A DNA stretch of 64,000 bases from JAHEEL01 sp963700375 (GCA_963700375.1 CAVOXF010000005.1:186001-250000); one strand, 5' to 3'. Positions 8,408 to 15,812 are shown, counted from the first letter of the stretch. Program-made: numbers and translations. The notes: generated from the letters alone by a model not told the origin.

Positions 8408-9052
8408 CTAGACGCGTGCGTCGATCCAGTCGGCGGTCGAACCGATGACGTCGTCGAGGGCCTCCTCGGTCGATCGTGAACTCCGCTTCAGCATCTTGAA
8501 CGAGTGGTCCCCGTCTTCGACGATCATGAATGTCCCATCCTGAACACGCTCGGCGATCGGGGCGATGAGTTCAGATGGCGACAGCCGGTCTCGGGTTCCG
8601 GCGAAGAAGAGCTGTGGAACCGGGATCTCGTCGAGGTGATCCGTCGGCCGTGGTTCACCCTTTCCCAACGGGACGAGCGGGTATGCGAAGTAGACCAGCG
8701 CCGCGGCCGGCCACCCCTCGTCGCCGACGAGATGCGATCCGACTCGACCGCCCATCGACTTGCCGGCGATCACGACCCGGTCACACTCCGCGGCCAATGC
8801 ATCGGCGGCGGCCCGATGCACCGCAAGCAGCATCGGCATGCGATCCGGCGCCCGCTTGCCCACCTCGGTGTATCGGTAGTTGAACGACATGACGAACAGT
8901 CCGCGAGCGGCGAGCCCATCCCGCAGCGCACCCATCAACGGGTGGTATTGTCCGGCGCCCGCCCCGTGGGCGAGGAGGACACCCACATCGCCGGGTTCGC
9001 CGGCCGTGATGCCCGTGACTGTTCCACCGTCGTAGGCGATGGCCTTCTTCAC
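8408..9052 (-). CDS. Alpha/beta hydrolase of the KANL3/TEX30-like family
   Basis: 214-residue hydrolase with LLAHGAGAGQYHPLM near the N-terminus, the segment VMSFNYRYTEVGKRAPD, the nucleophile elbow AGKSMGGRVG (Ser) and a late His in EDGDHSF. These features match the small bacterial family related to TEX30/KANSL3, whose substrates are not established. GTG at 9052 is chosen because the protein resembles the family only from this point, although the frame is open to 9256. It converges with the MutT1-like gene across the twin palindromes. Confidence 0.8.
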   Translation of the reverse strand: MKKAIAYDGGTVTGITAGEPGDVGVLLAHGAGAGQYHPLMGALRDGLAARGLFVMSFNYRYTEVGKRAPDRMPMLLAVHRAAADALAAECDRVVIAGKSMGGRVGSHLVGDEGWPAAALVYFAYPLVPLGKGEPRPTDHLDEIPVPQLFFAGTRDRLSPSELIAPIAERVQDGTFMIVEDGDHSFKMLKRSSRSTEEALDDVIGSTADWIDARV

Positions 9053-9120
9053 TCGCCCAGTCTCGCTGTTCCCGCTCACAATCCCCTGACGCAATTCGCA
9101 ATCGAGCCGAACCGTCCACA

Positions 9121-9143
9121 GACTGGCGACCGGCGACCGGCGG
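9121..9143. repeat. Interspersed GGCGACCGG-type repeat, copy 1
   Basis: A tandem GGCGACC motif after GACT. Closely related wording recurs at 15616-15704, 16508-16529 and 21742-21788, in both coding and non-coding DNA. Confidence 0.45.
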
Positions 9144-9144
9144 C

Positions 9145-9510
9145 TCAGAGCCCGCCGGTGCGAATGGCTTCGACGATGAATTGGCCAATCGGGGTGGAGG
9201 CTTCGAGGCTGCCCGCCTTCGCGGTCACGGCCGCCTGGACCTCGGTCTGCGTGCATCCCAACCCAAGCGCCTGCTCGTCGATCTTCGCCGCGTCCTCTTG
9301 GAACCGTTCGACCGATGGGAGGTCTCCCTGGGTCGCAATCAGTTCCTCGACGGACATATCGCCGACTTCCTTCTCGACATCGTTGATGAGTCCCTGCATC
9401 AGGTTGATGGTTTCATCCGCAATATCGTCGCAAGTCTCCGGCTGGCCTCCTCCACACGCCGAGAGGGCGAGAGCGAAGGCGATGGCGAGAAGAAGCGTCC
9501 TGTACATCAC
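9145..9510 (-). CDS. Small secreted lipoprotein of unknown function
   Basis: 121-residue protein with a signal peptide ending in a lipobox, ALSAC (Cys near residue 19), followed by GGG, so it should be lipid-anchored outside the membrane. The mature part is acidic and helical-looking with two further Cys residues (ETCDD and GLGCTQ) that could pair. I do not recognise the family. GTG at 9510 is chosen over the next codon (ATG) because TAGCCT ends exactly 7 nt before it, the leaderless spacing of this genome. It lies just downstream of the BMC operon but has its own promoter. Confidence 0.72.
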   Translation of the reverse strand: MMYRTLLLAIAFALALSACGGGQPETCDDIADETINLMQGLINDVEKEVGDMSVEELIATQGDLPSVERFQEDAAKIDEQALGLGCTQTEVQAAVTAKAGSLEASTPIGQFIVEAIRTGGL

Positions 9511-9517
9511 GGCGCGG

Positions 9518-9523
9518 AGGCTA
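9518..9523 (-). promoter_or_regulatory. Candidate leaderless -10 box (TAGCCT) for the lipoprotein
   Basis: TAGCCT followed by 7 nt and then GTG at 9510. It decides the start codon used for the lipoprotein. Confidence 0.45.
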
Positions 9524-9549
9524 GACACCGGGTCCCGATATACGACGGA

Positions 9550-9819
9550 TCACTCCGTGTCGATGGAATCGATGATGCCCGAGATGACGGCCCGGATCGG
9601 ACCGGTCGTCAACCCGAATATCTGACGCGCCGACGTGCCCTCGTCGATGATCAGCACGGTGTCCCCAACACCGGAATCCACGGTGTCGACCGCGATCGTG
9701 TAGCCACCCAGCGGTTCGCCGTCCGGATCGAGGAGGTCGCAGATCATCAGCCGCTGTCCGTCGAAGAACGGGTGATTGATCGTCGAGACGACCGTGCCGG
9801 AGACGCGCCCGATCTTCAC
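9550..9819 (-). CDS. BMC vertex protein (BMC-P, EutN/CcmL family), copy 1
   Basis: 89-residue EutN/CcmL-family protein. It has the typical opening MKIGRVSGTVVSTINHP, the middle strand TIAVDTVDSGVGDTVLIIDEGTSAR and a closing AVISGIIDSI. Pentamers of this family cap the vertices of microcompartment shells. It is the last gene of the BMC operon; its start overlaps the stop of the next BMC-P upstream by 4 nt. With the copies at 9816-10082 and 12145-12432, the locus encodes three BMC-P paralogues, as many BMC loci do. Confidence 0.92.
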   Translation of the reverse strand: MKIGRVSGTVVSTINHPFFDGQRLMICDLLDPDGEPLGGYTIAVDTVDSGVGDTVLIIDEGTSARQIFGLTTGPIRAVISGIIDSIDTE

Positions 9820-10082
9820 AGGGATACCTGATCCACGATTCCGACGATGGCGTGATCGACCGGCACGAACCTCGGCTCGAGCGCCTCTGCGGCTTCTCGC
9901 GACGACACGAAGTAGACCAACTCGCCCGGGCCCGCCATGTAGACGGCGTCCGCAGCGATCAGCGGCTCGCCGATCGGCTCCTGATGCTTGTCGAGCGGCT
10001 GCACGACCAGGAACTTGACGCCCTCGAGCCCCTCGGACTTCACCGTAGCCACCACCGTCCCGATGACACGTCCCAGCTGCAT
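9816..10082 (-). CDS. BMC vertex protein (BMC-P), copy 2
   Basis: 88-residue EutN/CcmL-family protein opening MQLGRVIGTVVATVKSEGL, with LIAADAVYMAGPGELVYFVSSREA in the middle and AIVGIVDQV at the end. It is predicted to form pentamers that close shell vertices. It overlaps both neighbours by one to a few bases, consistent with strict translational coupling. It differs from copy 1 mainly in the loop before the last strand, so the three BMC-P types may occupy distinct sites or assemble in different shells. Confidence 0.92.
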   Translation of the reverse strand: MQLGRVIGTVVATVKSEGLEGVKFLVVQPLDKHQEPIGEPLIAADAVYMAGPGELVYFVSSREAAEALEPRFVPVDHAIVGIVDQVSL

Positions 10083-10687
10083 CAGCCCTCCACCGGCTTC
10101 CGTGCGAGGCGTTGATTGAATCGAAGGTCCTCCGCCAGGTTCTGTCGCATCTCGGCGTGGATCTGAGCGATGATCACATGCCGAACGAGGTGCCCGGTTG
10201 GTTCCGTTCGCATGACCGCCGCTTCGAGCGCAGCTTCCACCTCCGCAACCGGGCCGGTGAAGATGGCATATCCCTTTCCGCCAAGTCCGTCGGCCAGACG
10301 AACCGCCGGCAGCGCAACGGCTGCAGCCTTGACCCCGGCATCCGCCGCCTCGACGACGCTCGCCACCGTGTCGGTCTCGACGATCCCCGCCGCGTCGCCG
10401 CTGAAATCCGCGGCGTCGACGAGGGAGACGATCGCAGCGACCACGTCTTCATGGATCGCAGGCAGGAAGATCGAGTCGATGATCGATCCTGTACCGGCCT
10501 CGCGGCCGGTCTCCAGCGCCACCTCGACGCTGGCCGTGTCCCCTGCGACAAGCACGATGTATCGGCCGGGGTGCACCGTTCCGGCGTAGATCGATCCGAC
10601 GGGCGACGACTTCACCATCGCATCGCCGGTGAAGATTCCGGAAGCGATCGAGTCGAATTCGACGATGGCGATGGCGGGATCAGACAA
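10082..10687 (-). CDS. PduT-like BMC-T shell trimer subunit with His at the Fe-S site position
   Basis: 201-residue protein with two tandem BMC domains (about residues 5-90 and 98-190). Wording matches PduT: DSIASGIFTGDAMVKSS in domain 1, SIFLPAIHEDVV at the junction, AAGIVETDTVASVVEAADAGVKA in domain 2. In PduT a Cys in the TICPGK loop binds a [4Fe-4S] cluster at the trimer pore. Here the loop reads TVHPGR, with His39. The frame continues upstream to 10834, inside the dehydrogenase gene. TTG at 10687, 8 nt inside that gene, is the best start because the BMC domain begins just after it. Confidence 0.85.
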   Translation of the reverse strand: MSDPAIAIVEFDSIASGIFTGDAMVKSSPVGSIYAGTVHPGRYIVLVAGDTASVEVALETGREAGTGSIIDSIFLPAIHEDVVAAIVSLVDAADFSGDAAGIVETDTVASVVEAADAGVKAAAVALPAVRLADGLGGKGYAIFTGPVAEVEAALEAAVMRTEPTGHLVRHVIIAQIHAEMRQNLAEDLRFNQRLARKPVEG

Positions 10688-12137
10688 TTCGCATCGCTCC
10701 CACGACGGTGACCCGCCGTATCCGTGAGAACGTGCGAGGCCGGGTGAGTCCCTCGCCGGTCGGGCTGGCGATCGAGAACGAGCTGAATCCTTCGCCGCCG
10801 TCGCCGAGGCCGGCGACGTTCGGTCCGTTCGCAACCATGATCGAACAGTTCATCTCCCGGGCCATGTGCGTGATCGTGTCGACGTTGGTCGAGTGGATCG
10901 ACGCCGTGTGACGGAATCCGTGTTCGGACCGAACTGCGAGATCGATCGCTGATTCGACGTCCTTGACCCGAACCACTGGCATCACCGGCATCATCTGCTC
11001 GGTCCACACCAGGTTGTGCCACGCCGGGACCTCGGCAACAAGCATGCGGATATCGCTATCGACGGACACGCCGATCTCGGCGAGGATGACGCCGGCGTTC
11101 TTCCCGATCCACTCGGGGTTGATGACGCCGGGCTTCCCCTGCGGCCCCATCTCGCGGAAGATGACCCGCTCGAGCCGCTTGAGTTCGTGTTCCTTGAGCC
11201 GGTAGGCGCCGTGGGCGGTCATCGCCTGGACAAGACGGTCGGCCACGCTGTCAACAACGATCGTCGTCTTCTCGTCGACGCACACGATGTTGTTGTCGAA
11301 TGATCCGCCGCTCACGATATCCCGACCGGCTTGATCGATGTCGGCGGTCTGATCGACGACCGCGGGTGGGTTGCCCGGACCGGCCGTGATGGCCTTCTTC
11401 GGCATCGCCAGCGCCTCTCGAACGACGCCGGGACCGCCGGTGACGAGAAGCACAGGAACGTCGGGATGCGCCATGAGGCGCTTCGCCGACTCGAGGGTGG
11501 GCTCTGCGATGGCGGTGATGAGGTCGGGTGGTCCTCCTGCGGAGATGATCGCCCGGTTGAGGAGCTGGATGTTCTCGACCGAGACGTCCTTGGCGCTGGG
11601 ATGCACATTGAACGTCACCGCGTTGCCCGCGGAGATCATCGCGATCGAGTTGTTGATGATCGTTGACGTCGGGTTCGTCGTCGGTGAGATCGAGCCAATC
11701 ACACCGTACGGCGCGTACTCCGTGACCATCATGCCCGAGTCCCCGGTCACCGCATGCGGTTCGAGATCCTCCGGCCCGGGTGTGCGCACGGTGACGAGGC
11801 GGTTCTTCACGACCTTGTCTTCAGCGCGCCCGAGGCCGGTCTCCTCACGAGCGAGGTACGCGAGACGCCCACCCTCCGCGAACATCGCCGACCGCATCGC
11901 GTCGACGATCACCCTGCGCTTCTCGAGACCCATGCCCCGATAGGTCAGGAACGCACGGCGCGCGGCACCGACGGCTTCGTCGATACCGGGGTAGATCCCG
12001 TCACCGAGTTTCGACGACAGCGCGGCCCGCTCGGCGGCGGCACGCAGCGCCGGCCCCGAGTGGTTCCTGCCCTCGACGGCCTTCACGCGCCCCTGCACGC
12101 GATCGATGATCTCGGCGATCTCCGTTTCGTTCAGCAC
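10680..12137 (-). CDS. BMC CoA-acylating aldehyde dehydrogenase (PduP/EutE-like)
   Basis: 485-residue aldehyde dehydrogenase of the CoA-acylating type found in microcompartments. It has ISPTTNPTSTIINNSI, AGPGNPPAVVDQTADI and the catalytic Cys286 in GGSFDNNIVCVDE. Residues 2-20 form an amphipathic helix (ETEIAEIIDRVQGRVKAVEG) of the kind that acts as an encapsulation peptide, then a linker. The expected role is to oxidise the acetaldehyde released by DeoC to acetyl-CoA with NAD+ and CoA. Neither a phosphotransacylase nor an alcohol dehydrogenase for cofactor recycling is present in the window. Confidence 0.93.
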   Translation of the reverse strand: MLNETEIAEIIDRVQGRVKAVEGRNHSGPALRAAAERAALSSKLGDGIYPGIDEAVGAARRAFLTYRGMGLEKRRVIVDAMRSAMFAEGGRLAYLAREETGLGRAEDKVVKNRLVTVRTPGPEDLEPHAVTGDSGMMVTEYAPYGVIGSISPTTNPTSTIINNSIAMISAGNAVTFNVHPSAKDVSVENIQLLNRAIISAGGPPDLITAIAEPTLESAKRLMAHPDVPVLLVTGGPGVVREALAMPKKAITAGPGNPPAVVDQTADIDQAGRDIVSGGSFDNNIVCVDEKTTIVVDSVADRLVQAMTAHGAYRLKEHELKRLERVIFREMGPQGKPGVINPEWIGKNAGVILAEIGVSVDSDIRMLVAEVPAWHNLVWTEQMMPVMPVVRVKDVESAIDLAVRSEHGFRHTASIHSTNVDTITHMAREMNCSIMVANGPNVAGLGDGGEGFSSFSIASPTGEGLTRPRTFSRIRRVTVVGAMRIV

Positions 12138-12144
12138 CGGTGGC

Positions 12145-12432
12145 TCACTTCACGAACACCGTCTCGCCATCGACCTCCCACGTGTCGACGATGGCCATGA
12201 TCACGGCGTCGCACGGCCGGTCCTTTGTGCGATCGGTCTGCCGGGCCGAGCTGCCTGAGGCATACAGGACGACCTCACCGACCCCCGCTCCAACGGCATC
12301 GACCGCTACCACGTGTGAGTTGGTGTCGGTGTTGTCGGCGTTGATCTGTCGAACCACAAGGAACGTCAGCCCCTCGAGGAGCGGCTCTTTTCGGCTCGAC
12401 ACGAGCGTGCCGGTGACTCTCCCAAGCTGCAT
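12145..12432 (-). CDS. BMC vertex protein (BMC-P), copy 3
   Basis: 95-residue EutN/CcmL-family protein, opening MQLGRVTGTLVSSRKEPLLEG and with VVAVDAVGAGVGEVVLYASGSSAR, the most family-typical of the three vertex proteins here. It has a slightly longer C-terminus than the other copies. It lies 7 nt before the aldehyde dehydrogenase gene and 35 nt after the BMC-H gene. Confidence 0.93.
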   Translation of the reverse strand: MQLGRVTGTLVSSRKEPLLEGLTFLVVRQINADNTDTNSHVVAVDAVGAGVGEVVLYASGSSARQTDRTKDRPCDAVIMAIVDTWEVDGETVFVK

Positions 12433-12467
12433 CTATCCCACCTCCCGGGTGTGCGGAGCAGTGGGCC

Positions 12468-12770
12468 CTAACCGATTTCTTCTGCCGCCTGAGCGGCGCG
12501 GCCGAGCGGCAGCACGAGATCGATGTTGAGGTGGGGACGGGCGATGACGTGCGTCGAGATGACCTCGCCGACCTTCTCCGCTCCTCGAACACCTGCGTCA
12601 ACCGCGGCCTTCACCGCTGCAACGTCGCCGCGCACGATGGCCGTCACGTAGCCACCGCCGGTCTCTTCGTACGAGACCAATTCGACCTTTGCCGCCTTCA
12701 CCATCGCGTCCGACGCTTCCACCATCGCTGCGAAGCTCCGGCACTCGATCATCCCAAGCGCATCCGCCAT
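12468..12770 (-). CDS. BMC-H shell hexamer subunit
   Basis: 100-residue single-domain BMC protein opening MADALGMIECRSFAAMVEA, then DAMVKAAKVELVSYEETGGGYVT and IVRGDVAAVKAAVDAG. It should form the hexameric tiles making up most of the shell facets. Only one BMC-H gene is present, so it must be the bulk tile. Residues VISTHVIARPHLNIDLVLP close the domain as in PduA/EutM. There are 101 nt between this gene and the BMC-T gene upstream. Confidence 0.95.
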   Translation of the reverse strand: MADALGMIECRSFAAMVEASDAMVKAAKVELVSYEETGGGYVTAIVRGDVAAVKAAVDAGVRGAEKVGEVISTHVIARPHLNIDLVLPLGRAAQAAEEIG

Positions 12771-12871
12771 CAGTTTGCTCCCTCTGTGATTGTCTCTGAC
12801 TCTAGGCCTTCGTGTCCGTCCGGACGGGAGGCCGGTTCATGGCCGGCAGCTTGCAACCGGCAGCTCGTCTC

Positions 12872-13498
12872 TCACACCACTCGTCCGTCGAGACCTTCGA
12901 GTGATGCGACGGCGGCCCTCCAGCCGACGTCGATGTCTCGCTCTTCCCCCCCGAGGTATATGCGGCCCATCGATCCGTGTGACCGGACCTCGAGAACGTT
13001 GATCTCGGCCGCCTTCTCGGCTTCGTTCGCGGCAAGCGCCGCGTAGGCGGCCGGTTCGCACTCCAGCACGTACAGCGTCTGACCCGGAATGATCAGCTGA
13101 CCGTGCCGGGTGCGGTTGATCAACTGGGCATGGTGGTCATCGATGCGACGGATGATCTGCGACGACAGGATCCGCGGCTTGATGCGATCGGTCTCGACAT
13201 GATCGATCGACTGGAGGATTGCTTCACCGGCCGCCCGGGTCTCTGCCTGGTCGGGCGAGTGGACCTCGAGCAACCCGTAGTAGCGCTCGATGATCTGCAT
13301 CCCGGGCTTCACCGTGGTCGCCTTGAGCGCGACATCGGTGAGTCGGTTGATCTCGATGCCGGGGGCAACCTCGACGAACAGTGATGCGTCGCCGGCGAGC
13401 GGGAGGAAGCCCTGAGCGACCGTTCCGAGGAACGCCGCGTACTGAGGCTGCAACGAATCCAGGAAGGCGTACGACCGGACCTCAATACCCTTTGACAC
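12872..13498 (-). CDS. BMC-T type shell protein, divergent
   Basis: 208-residue protein with two BMC-like halves. The first half is divergent, with the block EVRSYAFLDSLQPQYAAF and FVEVAPGIEINRLTDVALK. The second ends in NEAEKAAEINVLEVRSHGSM, typical of BMC turns. GTG at 13498 is chosen because AAGGAG lies 6 nt upstream and the start overlaps the deoC stop, although the frame opens at 13522. It presumably forms pseudohexameric trimers; whether it stacks into double-layer gated pores cannot be told. Its place between deoC and BMC-H matches a structural shell role. Confidence 0.8.
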   Translation of the reverse strand: MSKGIEVRSYAFLDSLQPQYAAFLGTVAQGFLPLAGDASLFVEVAPGIEINRLTDVALKATTVKPGMQIIERYYGLLEVHSPDQAETRAAGEAILQSIDHVETDRIKPRILSSQIIRRIDDHHAQLINRTRHGQLIIPGQTLYVLECEPAAYAALAANEAEKAAEINVLEVRSHGSMGRIYLGGEERDIDVGWRAAVASLEGLDGRVV

Positions 13499-14330
13499 CG
13501 GCGTCTCCTTCCGATCCAGCAACGATTTGCACTCCCGCGGACGCCCCGATCCTCGTGGCCCCGGCTGCGATCATGTCTTCGGCCTCCTTGGCGGTGTGGA
13601 CCCCGCCGGATGCCTTGATCCCCATGTCGGGCCCGACCGTCTCGCGCATGAGGGCCACGTCGTAGACCGTCGCCCCTCCCCCGCCGAACCCCGTCGAGGT
13701 CTTCACGTAGTCTGCCCTCGCCTGCTTGGCGAGCGCCGAAGCGACCACCTTCTCCTCGTCGGTGAGCTTCGACGTCTCGAGGATGACCTTGACGATCGCA
13801 CCGGCTTCGTGGGCCGAATCGACGACCTTCTCGATGTCGGTCTTGACGAGCTCGAGGTCGCCCGACTTGAGGGCACCGACGTTGAGCACCATGTCAACCT
13901 CGCGGGCACCGTCCCTGATCGCGCGACGGGCCTCCATCGCCTTGATCTCCGGGGTCGATGCGCCGAGCGGGAATCCGATCACCGAGCAGGTCACCACATC
14001 CGAGCCTCGCAGCCGCTCGGCGGCCCGCTTCACCCACGTCGGGTTGACGCACACCGACGCGAAGCCGAACTCCATGGCCTCATCGCACAGCACATCGATC
14101 TCGGACGCCGTCGCCTCCGGCTTGAGGAGCGTGTGATCGATGTACTTGGCGACGTCGATCGGCACGTCGGCTGCGGTCCCGTGGAACGCGACCCGGTCCG
14201 CGCCGTTGGCGACGACCTGGCGGACCGCCTCGGGGTTCTTGCAGATGTCCGACCGTTCCGAGAGGGCGGTGAGCACTTCTTTGGTGATGAGTTCAACCAG
14301 GATCTCCCGGTCGAGAATGTCGCTGGTCAC
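13482..14330 (-). CDS. deoC: BMC deoxyribose-phosphate aldolase
   Basis: 282-residue DeoC, about 30-60 residues longer than stand-alone enzymes because of an N-terminal extension. It cleaves 2-deoxyribose 5-phosphate to acetaldehyde and glyceraldehyde 3-phosphate. The Schiff-base Lys210 is in YVKTSTGF, the partner Lys239 in GIKASGGVH, and Asp146 in EVDMVLNVG. Residues 2-25 form an amphipathic helix (ILDREILVELITKEVLTALS), the usual form of a BMC encapsulation peptide. GTG at 14330 overlaps the RpiB stop (GTGA). This is the signature enzyme of the SPU-type compartment. Confidence 0.93.
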   Translation of the reverse strand: MTSDILDREILVELITKEVLTALSERSDICKNPEAVRQVVANGADRVAFHGTAADVPIDVAKYIDHTLLKPEATASEIDVLCDEAMEFGFASVCVNPTWVKRAAERLRGSDVVTCSVIGFPLGASTPEIKAMEARRAIRDGAREVDMVLNVGALKSGDLELVKTDIEKVVDSAHEAGAIVKVILETSKLTDEEKVVASALAKQARADYVKTSTGFGGGGATVYDVALMRETVGPDMGIKASGGVHTAKEAEDMIAAGATRIGASAGVQIVAGSEGDAGVKGY

Positions 14331-14923
14331 GGGGACCCTCCGGCGTATAGGTTCTGGATGTTCGTGATCTTGGCGACCCGGTCGGCATGGCGGCCCGCAG
14401 CCCACGGCGTCGCTAGCCACTCCTCGACGATCTGCAACGCGAGGGTTGGCCCGATGAGCCCGGCGCCGAGCGTGAGAACGTTGGCATGATTGTGCTCGCG
14501 ACTGTTGCGAGCGGTCGAGATGTCGTAGCAGAGGGCCGCGCGCACCCCCGGAACCTTGTTCGCCACCATCGCCGAGCCGATGCCGGCTCCATCAACGATG
14601 ATCCCCCAGCGGCACGTGCCGTCGGCGACGAGGCGGGCGACTTCGTGGGCGTAGTCGGGATAGTCCACGGCGTCGGTGGAGTTGGTGCCGCAGTCGTGAA
14701 CGTCATGGCCCGTCTCTTTGAGGCGGAACGCGATGCGCTCCTTCAGGGGGAAGCCGCCATGGTCCGCCCCAACCGCGATGGTCTCGGAACCGGGGGTCGC
14801 TCGCTCCGGCGCGTCGCGTTCCGGAAGCGGAGGAATCCGTCCGGCGTCATCGAGAACACCGGTGACGATGTTCCGGACGAGATCGCGGACCTCTTCTTCC
14901 AATTGTGGCGGTTGTTCCGGCAT
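14327..14923 (-). CDS. BMC-associated RpiB-like sugar-phosphate isomerase
   Basis: 198-residue RpiB/LacAB-family protein, first gene of the BMC operon. Residues 5-26 form a predicted amphipathic helix (QLEEEVRDLVRNIVTGVL), then a Pro-rich linker, then the isomerase domain from about residue 48. The loop GADHGGFPLK is intact. At the position of the catalytic Cys the sequence is IIVDGAGIGSAMVANK, so Asp111 replaces Cys. The housekeeping copy at 4812-5261 keeps the Cys. ATG at 14923 is chosen because the alternative ATG at 14953 lies inside a TAGGAT -10 box. Confidence 0.87.
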   Translation of the reverse strand: MPEQPPQLEEEVRDLVRNIVTGVLDDAGRIPPLPERDAPERATPGSETIAVGADHGGFPLKERIAFRLKETGHDVHDCGTNSTDAVDYPDYAHEVARLVADGTCRWGIIVDGAGIGSAMVANKVPGVRAALCYDISTARNSREHNHANVLTLGAGLIGPTLALQIVEEWLATPWAAGRHADRVAKITNIQNLYAGGSP

Positions 14924-14951
14924 GTGGCCGTTCCCTGTTGCTGTTGGCTCC

Positions 14952-14957
14952 ATCCTA
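14952..14957 (-). promoter_or_regulatory. Candidate -10 box (TAGGAT) for the BMC operon
   Basis: TAGGAT 28 nt before the ATG at 14923. It is divergent from, and about 40 bp away from, the -10 box of the HTH gene, so the two promoters share their upstream DNA. Confidence 0.45.
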
Positions 14958-14997
14958 GGAGACTGCAGGAACCCGAGCCGACCGAAGCGGCGGCCGC

Positions 14998-15003
14998 TAG
15001 CCT
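14998..15003 (+). promoter_or_regulatory. Candidate leaderless -10 box (TAGCCT) for the HTH gene
   Basis: TAGCCT followed by 8 nt and then ATG at 15012. It fixes the start of the HTH protein. Confidence 0.45.
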
Positions 15004-15011
15004 CGCATCCC

Positions 15012-15812
15012 ATGGATGCATCGAATCGATGGGAGACCGAAGCGATGCGCGAGTCACGCGATCGATATCGTCGCCGTCGCCCCACCGTGTCCCAGGACCG
15101 CGACGCCTCTCCGACTCGCGGCGAGTGGCGCACCCTGCGCGAAGCCTCTGATATCACCGGAATCCCCATCGGGACGCTGCGCAAGTGGTGCCGCCGAGAA
15201 TCCGTCGAGTCCTACCTCGAGTCCGACGGCGATCTGACTCTACGCATGGTGGAGATGGGGTCCGTTCGCTCTCGGGCCGAATCGTCCGGTAGGGAGTCTT
15301 CGCCTCTCCCACGACGCGGGGAAGGCGCGACCAAGCAAAGCGCGGGTGCAGAGGGGGCTTCGGTCGACGGTCGAACGGACGAGGCTGCGAGCTACGAACT
15401 ACGAGCTGCGGGCGTGGAGGAAGAAGCTCCCGGCCCGCAGCCGCCGCCGGAGCCGGCGACGATGATCGTTCCGGTTGATGCTTGGAACAAGATGCTGAAC
15501 CAACTCGGCAACTTGCACGAGGCCGGCCAGCAACTCGCCGAGGCCAGGGAGCGAGCGGCCAAAGCCGAGACGGAGGCGACGTTCCTGAGAGAGCGGTTGG
15601 CGGAGATGAGGGAAGTCGCCGGCCGCCGGCCACCGGCCGCCAGCCGGGAGGAAGAAGCTGCGAGCAAGGACGAGGTCGCCGGTCGCCAGTCGCCAGTCAC
15701 CGGTCCGAGTGCGGTCGAGGTCGACAACGCGGATGCTGGTTCCTTTGCGCAGCGAGAAACCACATCGTTCTGGCGGTATGTCGCTCGTGGTTGGAAGGGT
15801 CGGCGGCGTTGA
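15012..15812 (+). CDS. HTH protein with coiled coil, candidate BMC regulator
   Basis: 266-residue protein. Residues 38-62 form a MerR-like helix-turn-helix (TLREASDITGIPIGTLRKW). A disordered stretch of about 85 residues follows, largely made of repeat-like DNA, then a coiled coil at about 152-205 (NLHEAGQQLAEARERAAKAE) and another repeat-derived tail. It is transcribed away from the BMC operon with overlapping promoter regions, the classic arrangement for a local regulator, but no ligand domain is visible. An in-frame open stretch runs back to 14718 inside rpiB; ATG at 15012 is supported by the -10 box. Confidence 0.7.
   Translation: MDASNRWETEAMRESRDRYRRRRPTVSQDRDASPTRGEWRTLREASDITGIPIGTLRKWCRRESVESYLESDGDLTLRMVEMGSVRSRAESSGRESSPLPRRGEGATKQSAGAEGASVDGRTDEAASYELRAAGVEEEAPGPQPPPEPATMIVPVDAWNKMLNQLGNLHEAGQQLAEARERAAKAETEATFLRERLAEMREVAGRRPPAASREEEAASKDEVAGRQSPVTGPSAVEVDNADAGSFAQRETTSFWRYVARGWKGRRR
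15298..15327. repeat. Palindromic repeat read as SPLPRRG, copy 1
   Basis: Imperfect palindrome centred on CTCCCACG-CG-GGG, inside the linker of the HTH gene, where it encodes SPLPRRGEG. A related copy, also read as SPLPRRG, ends the glycosyltransferase at 48080-49303. Confidence 0.45.
15616..15704. repeat. Interspersed GGCGACCGG-type repeats, copies 2 and 3
   Basis: Two clusters (15616-15648 and 15675-15704) of CCGGTCGCCAGTCGCCAGT-like wording inside the 3' part of the HTH gene, translated as low-complexity linker. Same family as 9121-9143 and 21742-21788. Confidence 0.45.
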
